Source: an uncultured Clostridia bacterium
Lineage (GTDB): Bacteria > Bacillota > Clostridia > Oscillospirales > Ruminococcaceae
Direction: 5' to 3'
DNA length: 64,000 nt
Assembly: GCA_947630555.1 (NCBI GenBank)
Contig: CANRIA010000001.1
Location: 1-64,000, forward strand
Position 1 is the first letter of the stretch, and each line of letters begins with the position of its first letter. The notes below the pieces were generated by a model. The model was not told where the DNA came from, did not search any database, and saw only the letters and a program-made list of their open reading frames with translations. Positions 52,238 to 62,120 of the stretch are shown here, piece after piece. The position numbers were made by a program, and so were the translations under genes.

Positions 52238-53554
52238 TCAGCCGTTTGTAACGAACGTATCATAAATACTTTGCGTGGCGGTCTCGAAGTCTTCTTCATG
52301 CACGCCGACTATTATATTAAGCTCGCTGGAGCCCTGGTCTATCATGTTTACGTTTACCCTTGCATCTGCCAAAGCAGAGAATATCTTGCCTGCCGTACCG
52401 CGAGTTGACTTCATTCCCCTGCCCACAATGGCAATAAGCGCAAGACCCGTTTCAATAACTATGCTGTCGGGTTTGCAGTTGCGGTGTATGCCTGCTAAAA
52501 CTTCCTGCTCAGCCGCGCCGAACTCCTCCTGATGAACGATTACCGTCATGGTATCTATACCCGAGGGCATATGCTCAAAGCTGATGCCGTTTTTCTCGAA
52601 AACTTCAAGCACGCGCCTGCCAAAGCCGAGCTCAGAGTTCATCATATCTTTTTCAATGCTGATAGATGTAAATCCCTTTTTGCCTGCTATGCCTGTTATC
52701 GTGTAGTTTGACTTCTGCGAGGTGCTTTCGACTATCATAGTGCCCTGATCTTCGGGGGCGTTGGTGTTCTTTATATTTATAGGTATGCCTGCCTTGCGCA
52801 CAGGGAAAATAGCGTCCTCGTGCAAAACTCCTGCGCCCATATACGAAAGCTCCCGAAGTTCTTTATATGTTATAACTTTGATAGTTTCGGGGTCTTCGAC
52901 AATCCTCGGGTCTGCTATCATAAAGCCTGAAACGTCCGTCCAGTTTTCGTACAGGTCAGCACTACACGAAGCCGCAACTATCGAGCCCGTAACGTCAGAG
53001 CCGCCGCGCGAAAATGTCTTTATAGTATCGTTGGGCATAGAGCCGTAAAAGCCGGGAATTACCGCTCTTTCGGTATTTTCGAGACGTTCGCCGAGAGCTT
53101 TGTAAGTCCTCTTGCCGTCAAATCTGCCGTAATCGTCAAAGAAAATGGTGTCGGCAGGGTCGATAAAATCATAGCCGAGGTAGTTTGCAAGCACAAGACC
53201 GTTGAGGTACTCGCCGCGCGATGCCGCATAATCTCTGCCTGCCTTGCCTATAAAGCAGGAGCGTATTATATCAAACTCCTTGTCAAGCGAGAGGTCGAGC
53301 GAAAGACCCTCGATTATCTCAATATAACGCTGTTTTATCGCCTCAAACTGCTCGTCGAACGGCTTGCCCTTAGCCGCCAGGTCATAGCAGGCATACAGCA
53401 TATCTGTAACTTTTGTATCTTCCTTGCTTCTTTTGCCGGGCGCTGAGGGCACAACGTATCTTCTTGAATCGTCGGCGTGGATTATATCCGCGACCTTTTT
53501 AAACTGCTTTGCACTGGCAAGCGAACTGCCGCCGAATTTTACTACCTTTACCAT
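52238..53554 (-). CDS. lysC: Aspartate kinase
   Basis: A 438-residue aspartokinase, the first step to lysine, threonine and methionine. KFGGSSLA at the N-terminus, the catalytic GRGGSDVTG-like SRGGSDVTGSIVA, and two C-terminal ACT domains (about 300-437; TGLALIAIVGRGM and VNMIDQGSSELN) imply amino-acid feedback control. No lysine riboswitch is visible in the leader. Monocistronic behind its own promoter. Confidence 0.95.
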   Translation of the reverse strand: MVKVVKFGGSSLASAKQFKKVADIIHADDSRRYVVPSAPGKRSKEDTKVTDMLYACYDLAAKGKPFDEQFEAIKQRYIEIIEGLSLDLSLDKEFDIIRSCFIGKAGRDYAASRGEYLNGLVLANYLGYDFIDPADTIFFDDYGRFDGKRTYKALGERLENTERAVIPGFYGSMPNDTIKTFSRGGSDVTGSIVAASCSADLYENWTDVSGFMIADPRIVEDPETIKVITYKELRELSYMGAGVLHEDAIFPVRKAGIPINIKNTNAPEDQGTMIVESTSQKSNYTITGIAGKKGFTSISIEKDMMNSELGFGRRVLEVFEKNGISFEHMPSGIDTMTVIVHQEEFGAAEQEVLAGIHRNCKPDSIVIETGLALIAIVGRGMKSTRGTAGKIFSALADARVNVNMIDQGSSELNIIVGVHEEDFETATQSIYDTFVTNG

Positions 53555-53615
53555 ACCATACTCCGTTTCTGCCGCAAATCGGCATATATATTATTATAAT
53601 ATTTTCACAATAACA

Positions 53616-53645
53616 ATTATACATTACTTGCCGCCGCGCCGTCAA
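53616..53645 (-). promoter_or_regulatory. lysC promoter
   Basis: On the minus strand: -35 TTGACG (53640-53645), 18-bp spacer, -10 TATAAT (53616-53621), about 60 bases upstream of the lysC ATG. Confidence 0.65.
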
Positions 53646-53722
53646 TGGTGAAAAATCATAAAAATTATGTTTATTTGTTTGTCCTTTTGTGGAATACGCT
53701 TGTATGCGGAGGGAAAACAGTT

Positions 53723-53815
53723 CTACTAGAAGCAAGATAACTAGAGGCAAGAAGCAAGAAGATGTAATTTTAACTTTGCGCGTAATTTTCAAAATGCTCA
53801 TCTTGCTTCTTGTGC
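53723..53815. repeat. Heptad-bracketed repeat module
   Basis: Arrays of AGAAGCAA/AGAGGCAA units (53726-53761), a core AATTTTAACTTTGCGCGTAA with TTTTCAAAATGC, and inverted TTGCTTC units (53801-53814). The core resembles those at 26148-26188 and 27336-27381. It fills the gap between lysC and multi-hairpin copy B. Confidence 0.7.
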
Positions 53816-53822
53816 GTAATGT

Positions 53823-54167
53823 TTGCGCTTACGCGCAGCCTGCGGAGCTGTTCAACGCCCCACAGTAATTCAGTTATCTTCTCATTTGAGTAAACCAACA
53901 CTTTCACGCATTTTATTTGTTATGAATTTTTCACATTGTTCGGCGTTCTCTAAGAGAACGCGGAAAATTAGCGTTGCACTACAGCTAGGGAACGCCCTCT
54001 CTTTCAGGGCGTTCCCTCTTGAAAAACAATCCACCGGATTGTTTTTCAATTCACCCTTTGCGGAGCGCACGCTGTGTATTTGTGGGGCGCCGCCCCACAC
54101 CCTGCAAGCCTTTTGAAAAAGGCTTGACCGAAAACTTTTGGTTTCTTGACAGGGATTTAGACCTTTG
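53823..54167 (+). repeat. Multi-hairpin interspersed element, copy B
   Basis: Full-length copy, inverted relative to copy A: tail hairpin near 53823-53838, H1 53941-53963, H2 53987-54017, H3 54019-54049, H4 54081-54099, H5 54106-54125, terminal CCTTTG at 54162-54167. All stems are perfectly or nearly perfectly paired. Compared with copy A, stem bases change on both sides together. A 97-codon plus-strand open frame (53823-54116) aligns without gaps to the frame in copy A over about 60 codons; I do not call it a gene because hairpin constraint explains the conservation. Confidence 0.88.
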
Positions 54168-54208
54168 ATAAAAAACAACACTCCGTAAATTTCTTCACGA
54201 AGTGCGTT
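54168..54208 (-). terminator. valS terminator
   Basis: On the minus strand: stem CACTTCGT/ACGGAGTG (one mismatch region) with flanking AAC/GTT pairs, then TTTTTT. Directly adjacent to the end of multi-hairpin copy B. Confidence 0.7.
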
Positions 54209-54213
54209 TATTT

Positions 54214-56835
54214 TTACTTTTTAAGTGCGGCAAGGGACTGCTCTATCTTTTCAAGCTTTTCCTGCGCTTTTGTCAGCTTCGCCTTTTGCTCCTCAACAAG
54301 CTTTTCGGGCGCTTTTGCCAAAAAGCCCTCGTTTGACAGCTTCTTTGACAAAAACTCTATATCTTTAAGCGCCGCCTGCTTTTCTTTATCCAGCCTTGCG
54401 GTCTCTTTCTCAACGTCTACTATATCTGCAAGCGGTATGAATATTCTTGCATTTGCCGTTACTGCGGTTATGCTGTCGGGAATATCATACTTTTCGGCTA
54501 TCTCAACGTCAGATGCGAACGCGAGCCTTTCAAAATACATTCTGCCGTTTTCAAAGGTTTCGCTGTTCTTCGTTTCGATATACAGCGCCGATTTCACCGA
54601 GTTTGGCACGTTCATTTCACTGCGGATATTTCTCACGCTCTTTATCGCGGCGATTATCATTTCAAACTCGTTTTCCTCGCTTACAAAGCTATACTCGCTG
54701 TGATATACGGGGTAATCCGAGAGCATTATCGCGCTGCCGTCGTCAACAAGCGTTTGCCATATCTCCTCGGTTATGAACGGCATGAACGGGTGCAGCAGTT
54801 TCAGCATACCCTTCATTACCCACACGAGCACGTTCTGCGCGGTCTGCGCGCTTTCTCCGCCTGCGGTGATCCTGGGCTTTGTAAGCTCAATATACCAGTC
54901 GCAGTAAACGTCCCAGATAAAGTCATATATCTTGGCGCAGGCAACGCCCAGTTCATAGCTTTCAAGGTTCTCGTTGACCTCTTTAGCGAGGGTATTGAAC
55001 TTTGAAACCACCCACTTATCCTCGGTAGAAAGCTCGTCGCAGAGTTTATCGCACTTAAAGCCGTCGGGCAGGTTCATCATAATATAGCGCGAGGCGTTCC
55101 ACAGCTTATTTGCAAAATTTCTCGCCGCTTTTACCTTGTCTTCGGTAAAGCGCATATCGTTGCCCGGTGCGTTGCCCATAGCAAGCATAAATCTCAGTGC
55201 ATCTGCGCCGTACTGATCTATAATTTCAAGAGGGTCAATGCCGTTGCCGAGAGATTTTGACATCTTTCTGCCCTGGGCATCTCTCACAAGACCATGTATA
55301 AGCACGGTATCAAACGGCGGCTTGCCTGTATTTTCAAGCGCGCTGAACATCATTCTTATTACCCAGAAGAAAATTATATCATAGCCGGTAACAAGCGTAT
55401 TTGTGGGGTAGAAATACTCAAAATCCTCGGTCTTTTCAGGCCAGCCGAGCGTTGAGAAAGGCCACAGCGCCGATGAGAACCATGTATCCAGTGTATCGGG
55501 GTCTTGGCGCATGGGTTTGCCGCACTTGGGGCACACTGCGCTGTTTTCTTTGGTAACGACCATTTCGCCGCAGTCGTCGCAGTAAAATGCAGGTATCTGA
55601 TGACCCCACCATATCTGGCGAGAAATACACCAGTCTTTGATATTTTCAAGCCAGTGGAAATATATCTTGTCAAATCTTTCGGGAACAAACTTTGTATCGC
55701 CGTTCTTTACTGCATCTATAGCAGGCTGGGCAAGCGGCTTCATCTTTACAAACCACTGTGTTGAAACTCTCGGCTCAACGGTGGTAGAACAGCGGTAGCA
55801 GGTGCCCACATTATGTTCGTGAGCCTCTGTACGCACCAAAAAGCCGCCTTTTTCAAGGTCTTCGACTATCTTCTTTCTTGCATCATATCTGTCCATGCCT
55901 GCATAGTCGGGGTAGTCGTCGGTTATCTTAGCATCTTCTGTAAGAACGTTTATGACGGGCAAGTTGTGGCGCATACCCACTTCAAAGTCGTTGGGGTCGT
56001 GGGCAGGAGTTATCTTAACAACGCCCGTGCCGAACTCCATGTCAACATAGCTGTCGGCAACAATGGGTATCTCTCTGCCAACCAGCGGCAGGATAAGCGT
56101 TTTGCCAACAAGGTCTTTGTATCTTTCGTCGTCGGGGTTTACTGCTACAGCGGTATCGCCCAGCAGTGTTTCGGGCCGCGTGGTGGCAAGCTCTATATAT
56201 CCGCTGCCGTCTTTGAGCGGATAGCGCAGGTGCCAGAAATGCCCTGCCTGGTCTTCATAAGTTACCTCGGCATCAGAAAGCGAAGTTTTGCACTTGGGGC
56301 ACCAGTTTATTATTCTCTCGCCCCTGTATATCAGACCTTTTTCGTAATACTTTACGAATACTTCTTTTACCGCCTGCGAACAGCCCTCGTCCATGGTGAA
56401 GCGTTCTCTGTCCCAGTCGCAGGAAGAACCCAGCTTTTTTAGCTGCTCTACTATTCTGCCGCCGTACTGCTTCTTCCAAGCCCATGCCCTTTCCATGAAC
56501 TTTTCTCTGCCTATGCCCTCTTTGGTAAGACCCTCTTTGCGCATAGCCTCAACTATTTTTGCCTCGGTAGCTATAGCGGCGTGGTCGGTGCCGGGCAGCC
56601 ACAGAGCACTGTAGCCGCTCATTCTTTTAAAGCGTATCAGAATGTCCTGCAAAGTCTCGTCAAGCGCGTGACCCATATGCAGCTGACCCGTTATATTCGG
56701 CGGCGGAATTACTATGGTGTACGGTTTTTTGTCCTTATTAACCTCTGCGTGGAACATCTTTCCGTCCGTCCAGTATTTGTATATTCTGTCCTCGAACTGT
56801 GCAGGTTCGTAGGTCTTTGGTAATTCTTTTTTCAT
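54214..56835 (-). CDS. valS: Valyl-tRNA synthetase
   Basis: An 873-residue class I synthetase charging tRNA-Val. The HMGHA form of the HIGH motif, KMSKS, a CP1 editing domain, a zinc-type Cys set (YCDDCGEM, CPKCGKP) and the C-terminal coiled coil (LDKEKQAALKDIEFL region) are visible. No T-box consensus is seen upstream, unlike many Firmicute synthetase genes; instead there is a short leader ORF at 56887-56949. Confidence 0.97.
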   Translation of the reverse strand: MKKELPKTYEPAQFEDRIYKYWTDGKMFHAEVNKDKKPYTIVIPPPNITGQLHMGHALDETLQDILIRFKRMSGYSALWLPGTDHAAIATEAKIVEAMRKEGLTKEGIGREKFMERAWAWKKQYGGRIVEQLKKLGSSCDWDRERFTMDEGCSQAVKEVFVKYYEKGLIYRGERIINWCPKCKTSLSDAEVTYEDQAGHFWHLRYPLKDGSGYIELATTRPETLLGDTAVAVNPDDERYKDLVGKTLILPLVGREIPIVADSYVDMEFGTGVVKITPAHDPNDFEVGMRHNLPVINVLTEDAKITDDYPDYAGMDRYDARKKIVEDLEKGGFLVRTEAHEHNVGTCYRCSTTVEPRVSTQWFVKMKPLAQPAIDAVKNGDTKFVPERFDKIYFHWLENIKDWCISRQIWWGHQIPAFYCDDCGEMVVTKENSAVCPKCGKPMRQDPDTLDTWFSSALWPFSTLGWPEKTEDFEYFYPTNTLVTGYDIIFFWVIRMMFSALENTGKPPFDTVLIHGLVRDAQGRKMSKSLGNGIDPLEIIDQYGADALRFMLAMGNAPGNDMRFTEDKVKAARNFANKLWNASRYIMMNLPDGFKCDKLCDELSTEDKWVVSKFNTLAKEVNENLESYELGVACAKIYDFIWDVYCDWYIELTKPRITAGGESAQTAQNVLVWVMKGMLKLLHPFMPFITEEIWQTLVDDGSAIMLSDYPVYHSEYSFVSEENEFEMIIAAIKSVRNIRSEMNVPNSVKSALYIETKNSETFENGRMYFERLAFASDVEIAEKYDIPDSITAVTANARIFIPLADIVDVEKETARLDKEKQAALKDIEFLSKKLSNEGFLAKAPEKLVEEQKAKLTKAQEKLEKIEQSLAALKK

Positions 56836-56886
56836 TTTTTATACCTCTTTTGTGTACTGATTTTAATACGAATAAAAACTGCGCCG

Positions 56887-56949
56887 TCAGACTCGCACGC
56901 CCGAGCCGAAAGACGAATAAAAGCGGTATTTAAATATGCTGTACGTCAT
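56887..56949 (-). CDS. Possible 20-codon leader peptide upstream of valS
   Basis: A 20-codon ORF preceded by AGGGAGAG at good spacing, about 40 bases downstream of the predicted valS promoter and 51 bases before the valS ATG. It is Tyr/Phe/Ser-rich and its last four codons are Gly-Val-Arg-Val. A hairpin (GGCTCG/CGAGTC) overlaps these last codons. This may be a translational attenuator; two Val codons are few for classical valine control, so the role is speculative. Confidence 0.4.
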   Translation of the reverse strand: MTYSIFKYRFYSSFGSGVRV

Positions 56950-56985
56950 GAACTCTCCCTCTTTTAAATGAAAATGCTATCTTAT

Positions 56986-57014
56986 ATTATTACACATTTT
57001 TCCCCAAAAGTCAA
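56986..57014 (-). promoter_or_regulatory. valS promoter
   Basis: On the minus strand: -35 TTGACT (57009-57014), 17-bp spacer, -10 AATAAT (56986-56991), giving an untranslated leader of about 145 bases before valS. Confidence 0.6.
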
Positions 57015-57049
57015 GATAGAAAAACAGGACTGCGGAAATGAAGCGAACT

Positions 57050-57172
57050 TCTTGCTTCTTGCCCTATTAGAAGATAGAAGTTAGATGTTAGATGTTAGAT
57101 GTTAGAAATGGTTTTTATAACGTTGCGCAGGCTTTTCATTTGTGTGGTTTAAATAGAAGCAAGAAGCAAGAT
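57050..57172. repeat. Heptad-bracketed repeat module
   Basis: TTGCTTC units, a TTAGAnG array (57068-57103), a core with GGTTTTTATAACGTTGCGCAGGC and TGTGTGGTTTAAATAG, then GAAGCAA units (57154-57170). The same order occurs at 26047-26147, where the core also contains GGTTTTTGCGGC and GTGCGGTTTAGATAG. Confidence 0.75.
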
Positions 57173-57228
57173 GTGGGGATTTTTACAATGCTATTGCGCA
57201 CGCAAGCGCGCGCAGGAAAAATAGTCGG

Positions 57229-57465
57229 AGCTTTTCAAAGGAAAATCCCTCTCTTGCAGGGATTTTCCTCTTAAAAAACAATCCACCGGATTGTTTTTCA
57301 ATTCACCTTTTTCGGAGCGCACGCTGTGTTTTCGGGGACTCTGTCCCCGTACCCCTGCAAGCCTTTTGAAAAAGGCTTGACCGAAAACTTTTCCTTTCTT
57401 GACAAGACTATAATCCTTTGTGTGCTATAAGCGGTGAACAGCTCCGCAGGGTGCGCGTAAGCGCA
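57229..57465 (+). repeat. Multi-hairpin interspersed element, copy C (lacks H1)
   Basis: H2 57239-57269, H3 57271-57301, H4 57333-57349, H5 57359-57378 and terminal CCTTTG 57415-57420, in the same orientation as copy B. A tail module (57432-57465, stem TGCGC/GCGCA) is joined at the other end compared with copies A and B. H2 has a third, different but fully paired stem (GGAAAATCC/GGATTTTCC) around the same CTCTCTTGCAG-type apex. Confidence 0.85.
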
Positions 57466-57471
57466 AATATT

Positions 57472-57553
57472 ACAAGCAAGAAATCGCTTTTTATAGACCA
57501 GCACAAGCTTTTCAAAACGCAATTCTAACTTCTTACTTCTAACTTCTAACATC
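57472..57553. repeat. Heptad-bracketed repeat module upstream of the groEL terminator
   Basis: GCAAGAAA, core TCGCTTTTTATAG...AAGCTTTTCAAAA, then an array of TTCTAAC/TTCTTAC units (57524-57553). The core matches the one near 26148-26180. Confidence 0.7.
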
Positions 57554-57554
57554 T

Positions 57555-57590
57555 AAAAGAAAGGTGCACTCCGTTATAGAGCGCGCCTTA
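57555..57590 (-). terminator. groEL terminator
   Basis: On the minus strand: stem GGCGCGCTC with GAGTGCACC (two non-Watson-Crick positions) followed by TTTCTTTT. Confidence 0.65.
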
Positions 57591-57596
57591 TTATGA

Positions 57597-57627
57597 TCTT
57601 GCCTCTTGCTTCTTGCCTCTTGCCTCT
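57597..57627 (-). repeat. GAGGCAA/GAAGCAA array directly after groEL
   Basis: Four tandem 7-nt units on the minus strand (AGAGGCA, AGAGGCA, AGAAGCA, AGAGGCA types) beginning within two bases of the groEL stop codon and ending before its terminator. Confidence 0.8.
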
Positions 57628-57628
57628 A

Positions 57629-59275
<1,647 letters not shown>

Positions 59276-59280
59276 TTAAA

Positions 59281-59595
<315 letters not shown>

Positions 59596-59601
59596 TTAGT
59601 G

Positions 59602-59628
59602 TTAGCACTCATTTGCTTTGAGTGCTAA
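59602..59628 (-). promoter_or_regulatory. CIRCE operator (HrcA binding site)
   Basis: Perfect TTAGCACTC-N9-GAGTGCTAA inverted repeat, located at the predicted transcription start of groESL. Indicates HrcA repression with heat-shock induction. hrcA itself is not in the window. Confidence 0.97.
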
Positions 59629-59632
59629 ATAT

Positions 59633-59660
59633 ATTGTACCACTATTTTGGCAAATTGCAA
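59633..59660 (-). promoter_or_regulatory. groESL promoter
   Basis: On the minus strand: -35 TTGCAA (59655-59660), 16-bp spacer, -10 TACAAT (59633-59638), directly upstream of CIRCE. Between this and 59888 I see no further feature. Confidence 0.75.
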
Positions 59661-59887
59661 GAGGGAAACAGGCAGTTTTTTCATTTTCGGCGTTTAGCAC
59701 AAATAATTCACCACGCAAAAGCATATATTTGTTGATTTGTAAAATTTGCGGCTGATTATTAGGCGGTGTTGAAACATTTTTCATAATATTTCTTAACGCA
59801 AAACGGCTTGGACCGCGCATATTTTGCATTATTGAAAATATATTCATATAAATGTAACAGAACGTTAATAAAATCTAATTGTGAATT

Positions 59888-59896
59888 TGTTATAAT
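59888..59896 (+). promoter_or_regulatory. Candidate extended -10 promoter of the response regulator operon
   Basis: TGTTATAAT (TGn plus a perfect -10) with no good -35 at 17 bp, 88 bases upstream of the regulator ATG. A poor -35 with an extended -10 fits an activator-dependent promoter. Confidence 0.5.
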
Positions 59897-59984
59897 AGTT
59901 GTATGAATTAAAAATTTGCTATTTTTTTGTTCAAATTTTCAAATCAAGGAATCGACAACAAACGTTAAAGGTATGGTGATAAAT

Positions 59985-60680
59985 ATGGCTCTCGGCAAAG
60001 TGCTGGTAGTTGACGACGACAAGAATATTTGCGAGCTTTTAAGGCTTTATCTGGAAAAGGACGGCTACAGCGTTATACTTTCTCACGACGGCGAAGAAGC
60101 GGTAGTCAAGTTCAATGCGCTCAAACCCGATATTGTTCTGCTTGACATTATGCTGCCCGGTCTTGACGGCTGGCAGGTGTGCAGAGAGATACGCAAAAAG
60201 TCAAATGTTCCTATAATAATGATAACCGCAAAGGGCGAGACCTTTGACAAGGTGCTGGGACTGGAACTCGGCGCGGACGACTATATTGTAAAGCCGTTTG
60301 ACACAAAGGAAGTTATTGCGAGGATAAAAGCCGTTACAAGGCGTGTAGGGCAGGTATCTTCGGAGACGGAAGTCAAAGAAGTGCGCTACGACAAGCTGGT
60401 TGTCAACATGACGAGATATGAACTGAAAGTTGACGGCAAGATACTTGACACGCCGCCGAAGGAGCTGGAGCTTTTGTTCCACTTAGCTTCAAATCCCAAC
60501 AGAGTTTACACGCGCGACCAGCTGCTGGACGAAGTATGGGGCTTTGAATATTACGGCGATTCAAGAACGATAGACGTACACGTTAAAAGGCTGCGCGAAA
60601 AGCTGGAAGGCGTTTCGGACAAATGGGCTTTGAAAACTGTATGGGGCGTAGGCTATAAATTTGAGGCTGACGAAGAATAA
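59985..60680 (+). CDS. OmpR/PhoB-family response regulator
   Basis: A 231-residue regulator: receiver domain (3-120) with Asp54 as phosphoacceptor and the conserved Lys in YIVKPFD, then an OmpR winged-helix domain (about 135-230). The ATG at 59985 is chosen with GGTGA 6 nt upstream; ATGs further up have poorer sites. Its stop overlaps the start of the histidine kinase (TAATG). A WalR-like cell-envelope role is possible given the downstream HtrA gene, but not provable. Confidence 0.94.
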   Translation: MALGKVLVVDDDKNICELLRLYLEKDGYSVILSHDGEEAVVKFNALKPDIVLLDIMLPGLDGWQVCREIRKKSNVPIIMITAKGETFDKVLGLELGADDYIVKPFDTKEVIARIKAVTRRVGQVSSETEVKEVRYDKLVVNMTRYELKVDGKILDTPPKELELLFHLASNPNRVYTRDQLLDEVWGFEYYGDSRTIDVHVKRLREKLEGVSDKWALKTVWGVGYKFEADEE

Positions 60681-62113
60681 TGCGCGACACCAAAAGCATA
60701 TTTTTTAAATACTTCATAATATGTGCGGCAGTAATACTAATAAGCTTTATATGCTTAGGAGCAGTATTACTGCTTGTTTCTTCACAGTATTTTTCGGGCG
60801 AGAAGCGCAATCTGCTTATCTCGAACGTTTCAACCGCTGCTGAGGAAGTTGCTGAAACTGCCGACGGAGCTGACGATATTATCAGCGGCGAGGCTGTTGA
60901 AAACATACTGAAAAGCCATGCACAGTCGATAGGCGGCGAGCTTTTTATGACGGACGAAAACGGTGTGACTGTATTATTCACCGGCACGCAGCCGAGCGGC
61001 AGTGTACCAAAAGCCGTACTTGATGACATGATAAAGAGCGCGACTTACTTTTCCTCTGACATGGAAGGGTTTTTGCCGTCTGAAAGGCACGTTTCGGGCA
61101 TATCGTTCGATATAGGCGGAGAGCCGTTTTATCTGTTCGCGACTATCTCGCTGACAGAGCAGGACAGCTACATATGGAACATAATGCAGATATTTTTGAT
61201 TTCTATGATACTGGTACTTGCCATAGTGCTTATTATAGTATATATTGCTACAAAGCAGCTGACAACGCCTATTACAGAGCTTGCCGAGACTGCAACGCTG
61301 ATAGGCAGGGGCGATTTTACGCAGCGGCTGCCCGAATACGACACGACGGAGTTTGACATTCTGGGCAAGGCATTCAACGATATGGCGGTATCACTTAATA
61401 ACTATGACAAGATGAGAAGCAGCTTTGTTGCAAATGTTTCGCACGAGCTGAGAACGCCGATGACTTCGATAGGCGGCTTTGTTGACGGCATACTTGACGG
61501 CACTATACCGCAAAGTGAAGAAAAGAAGTATCTGAGGATAATATCTACCGAAGTGCAGAGGCTTACTCGGCTTGTAAGAAGTATGCTTAATCTGGCAAAG
61601 ATAGAATCGGGCACGGTAGAGCTTAAATGCGCGCAGTTCAGCCTTATAGAGCCTATTGTTGACACGCTTGTGACGTTTGAAAGCAGGCTGGAGGAAAAGA
61701 ACATTGACGTTCGCGGACTTGACGTTGACAGGGTGATAGTATACGCCGACAACGACCTTATTCATCAGGTGATATACAATCTGCTGGAAAACGCGATAAA
61801 GTTTGTTGACAAGAATGGGTTTATTGAGTTCGGCTTTGACACGCACGACAACATGACGGCGGTATCTATAAAAAACAGCGGCGAGGGTCTTACGCAGGAG
61901 GAACTGCCGCAGGTGTTTGACAGATTTTACAAGACGGACGAATCACGCGGAAAAGACCAGAGCGGCGTTGGTTTGGGTCTTAACATAGTAAGAAGCATAA
62001 TAAAGCTGCACGGCGGCAAGATAATGGTGCGCAGCGTTAAGGGCGAATACACTGAGTTTGTGTTCACGCTGCCAAGCAAGCCGCATGAAAACGACGGCAG
62101 CACAAAGAGGTGA
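60680..62113 (+). CDS. Sensor histidine kinase
   Basis: A 477-residue membrane kinase: membrane segments at about 11-34 and 169-190 enclosing an extracellular sensor domain. A HAMP domain (about 191-243) and a HisKA domain with His255 in NVSHELRTPMTS come next. The ATPase domain carries N-box NLLENAIKF and G-box GVGLGLNIV. Cognate partner of the preceding regulator by overlap. The extracellular signal is unknown. Confidence 0.94.
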   Translation: MRDTKSIFFKYFIICAAVILISFICLGAVLLLVSSQYFSGEKRNLLISNVSTAAEEVAETADGADDIISGEAVENILKSHAQSIGGELFMTDENGVTVLFTGTQPSGSVPKAVLDDMIKSATYFSSDMEGFLPSERHVSGISFDIGGEPFYLFATISLTEQDSYIWNIMQIFLISMILVLAIVLIIVYIATKQLTTPITELAETATLIGRGDFTQRLPEYDTTEFDILGKAFNDMAVSLNNYDKMRSSFVANVSHELRTPMTSIGGFVDGILDGTIPQSEEKKYLRIISTEVQRLTRLVRSMLNLAKIESGTVELKCAQFSLIEPIVDTLVTFESRLEEKNIDVRGLDVDRVIVYADNDLIHQVIYNLLENAIKFVDKNGFIEFGFDTHDNMTAVSIKNSGEGLTQEELPQVFDRFYKTDESRGKDQSGVGLGLNIVRSIIKLHGGKIMVRSVKGEYTEFVFTLPSKPHENDGSTKR

Positions 62114-62120
62114 CATTGTA

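Noticed and set aside
56836-57014. T-box riboswitch upstream of valS.
   Set aside because: No T-box GGTGG-ACCGCG consensus or antiterminator found on the minus strand.
59690-59703. Second CIRCE-like half-site (TTTAGCAC) upstream of groESL.
   Set aside because: Only one half of the inverted repeat is present.
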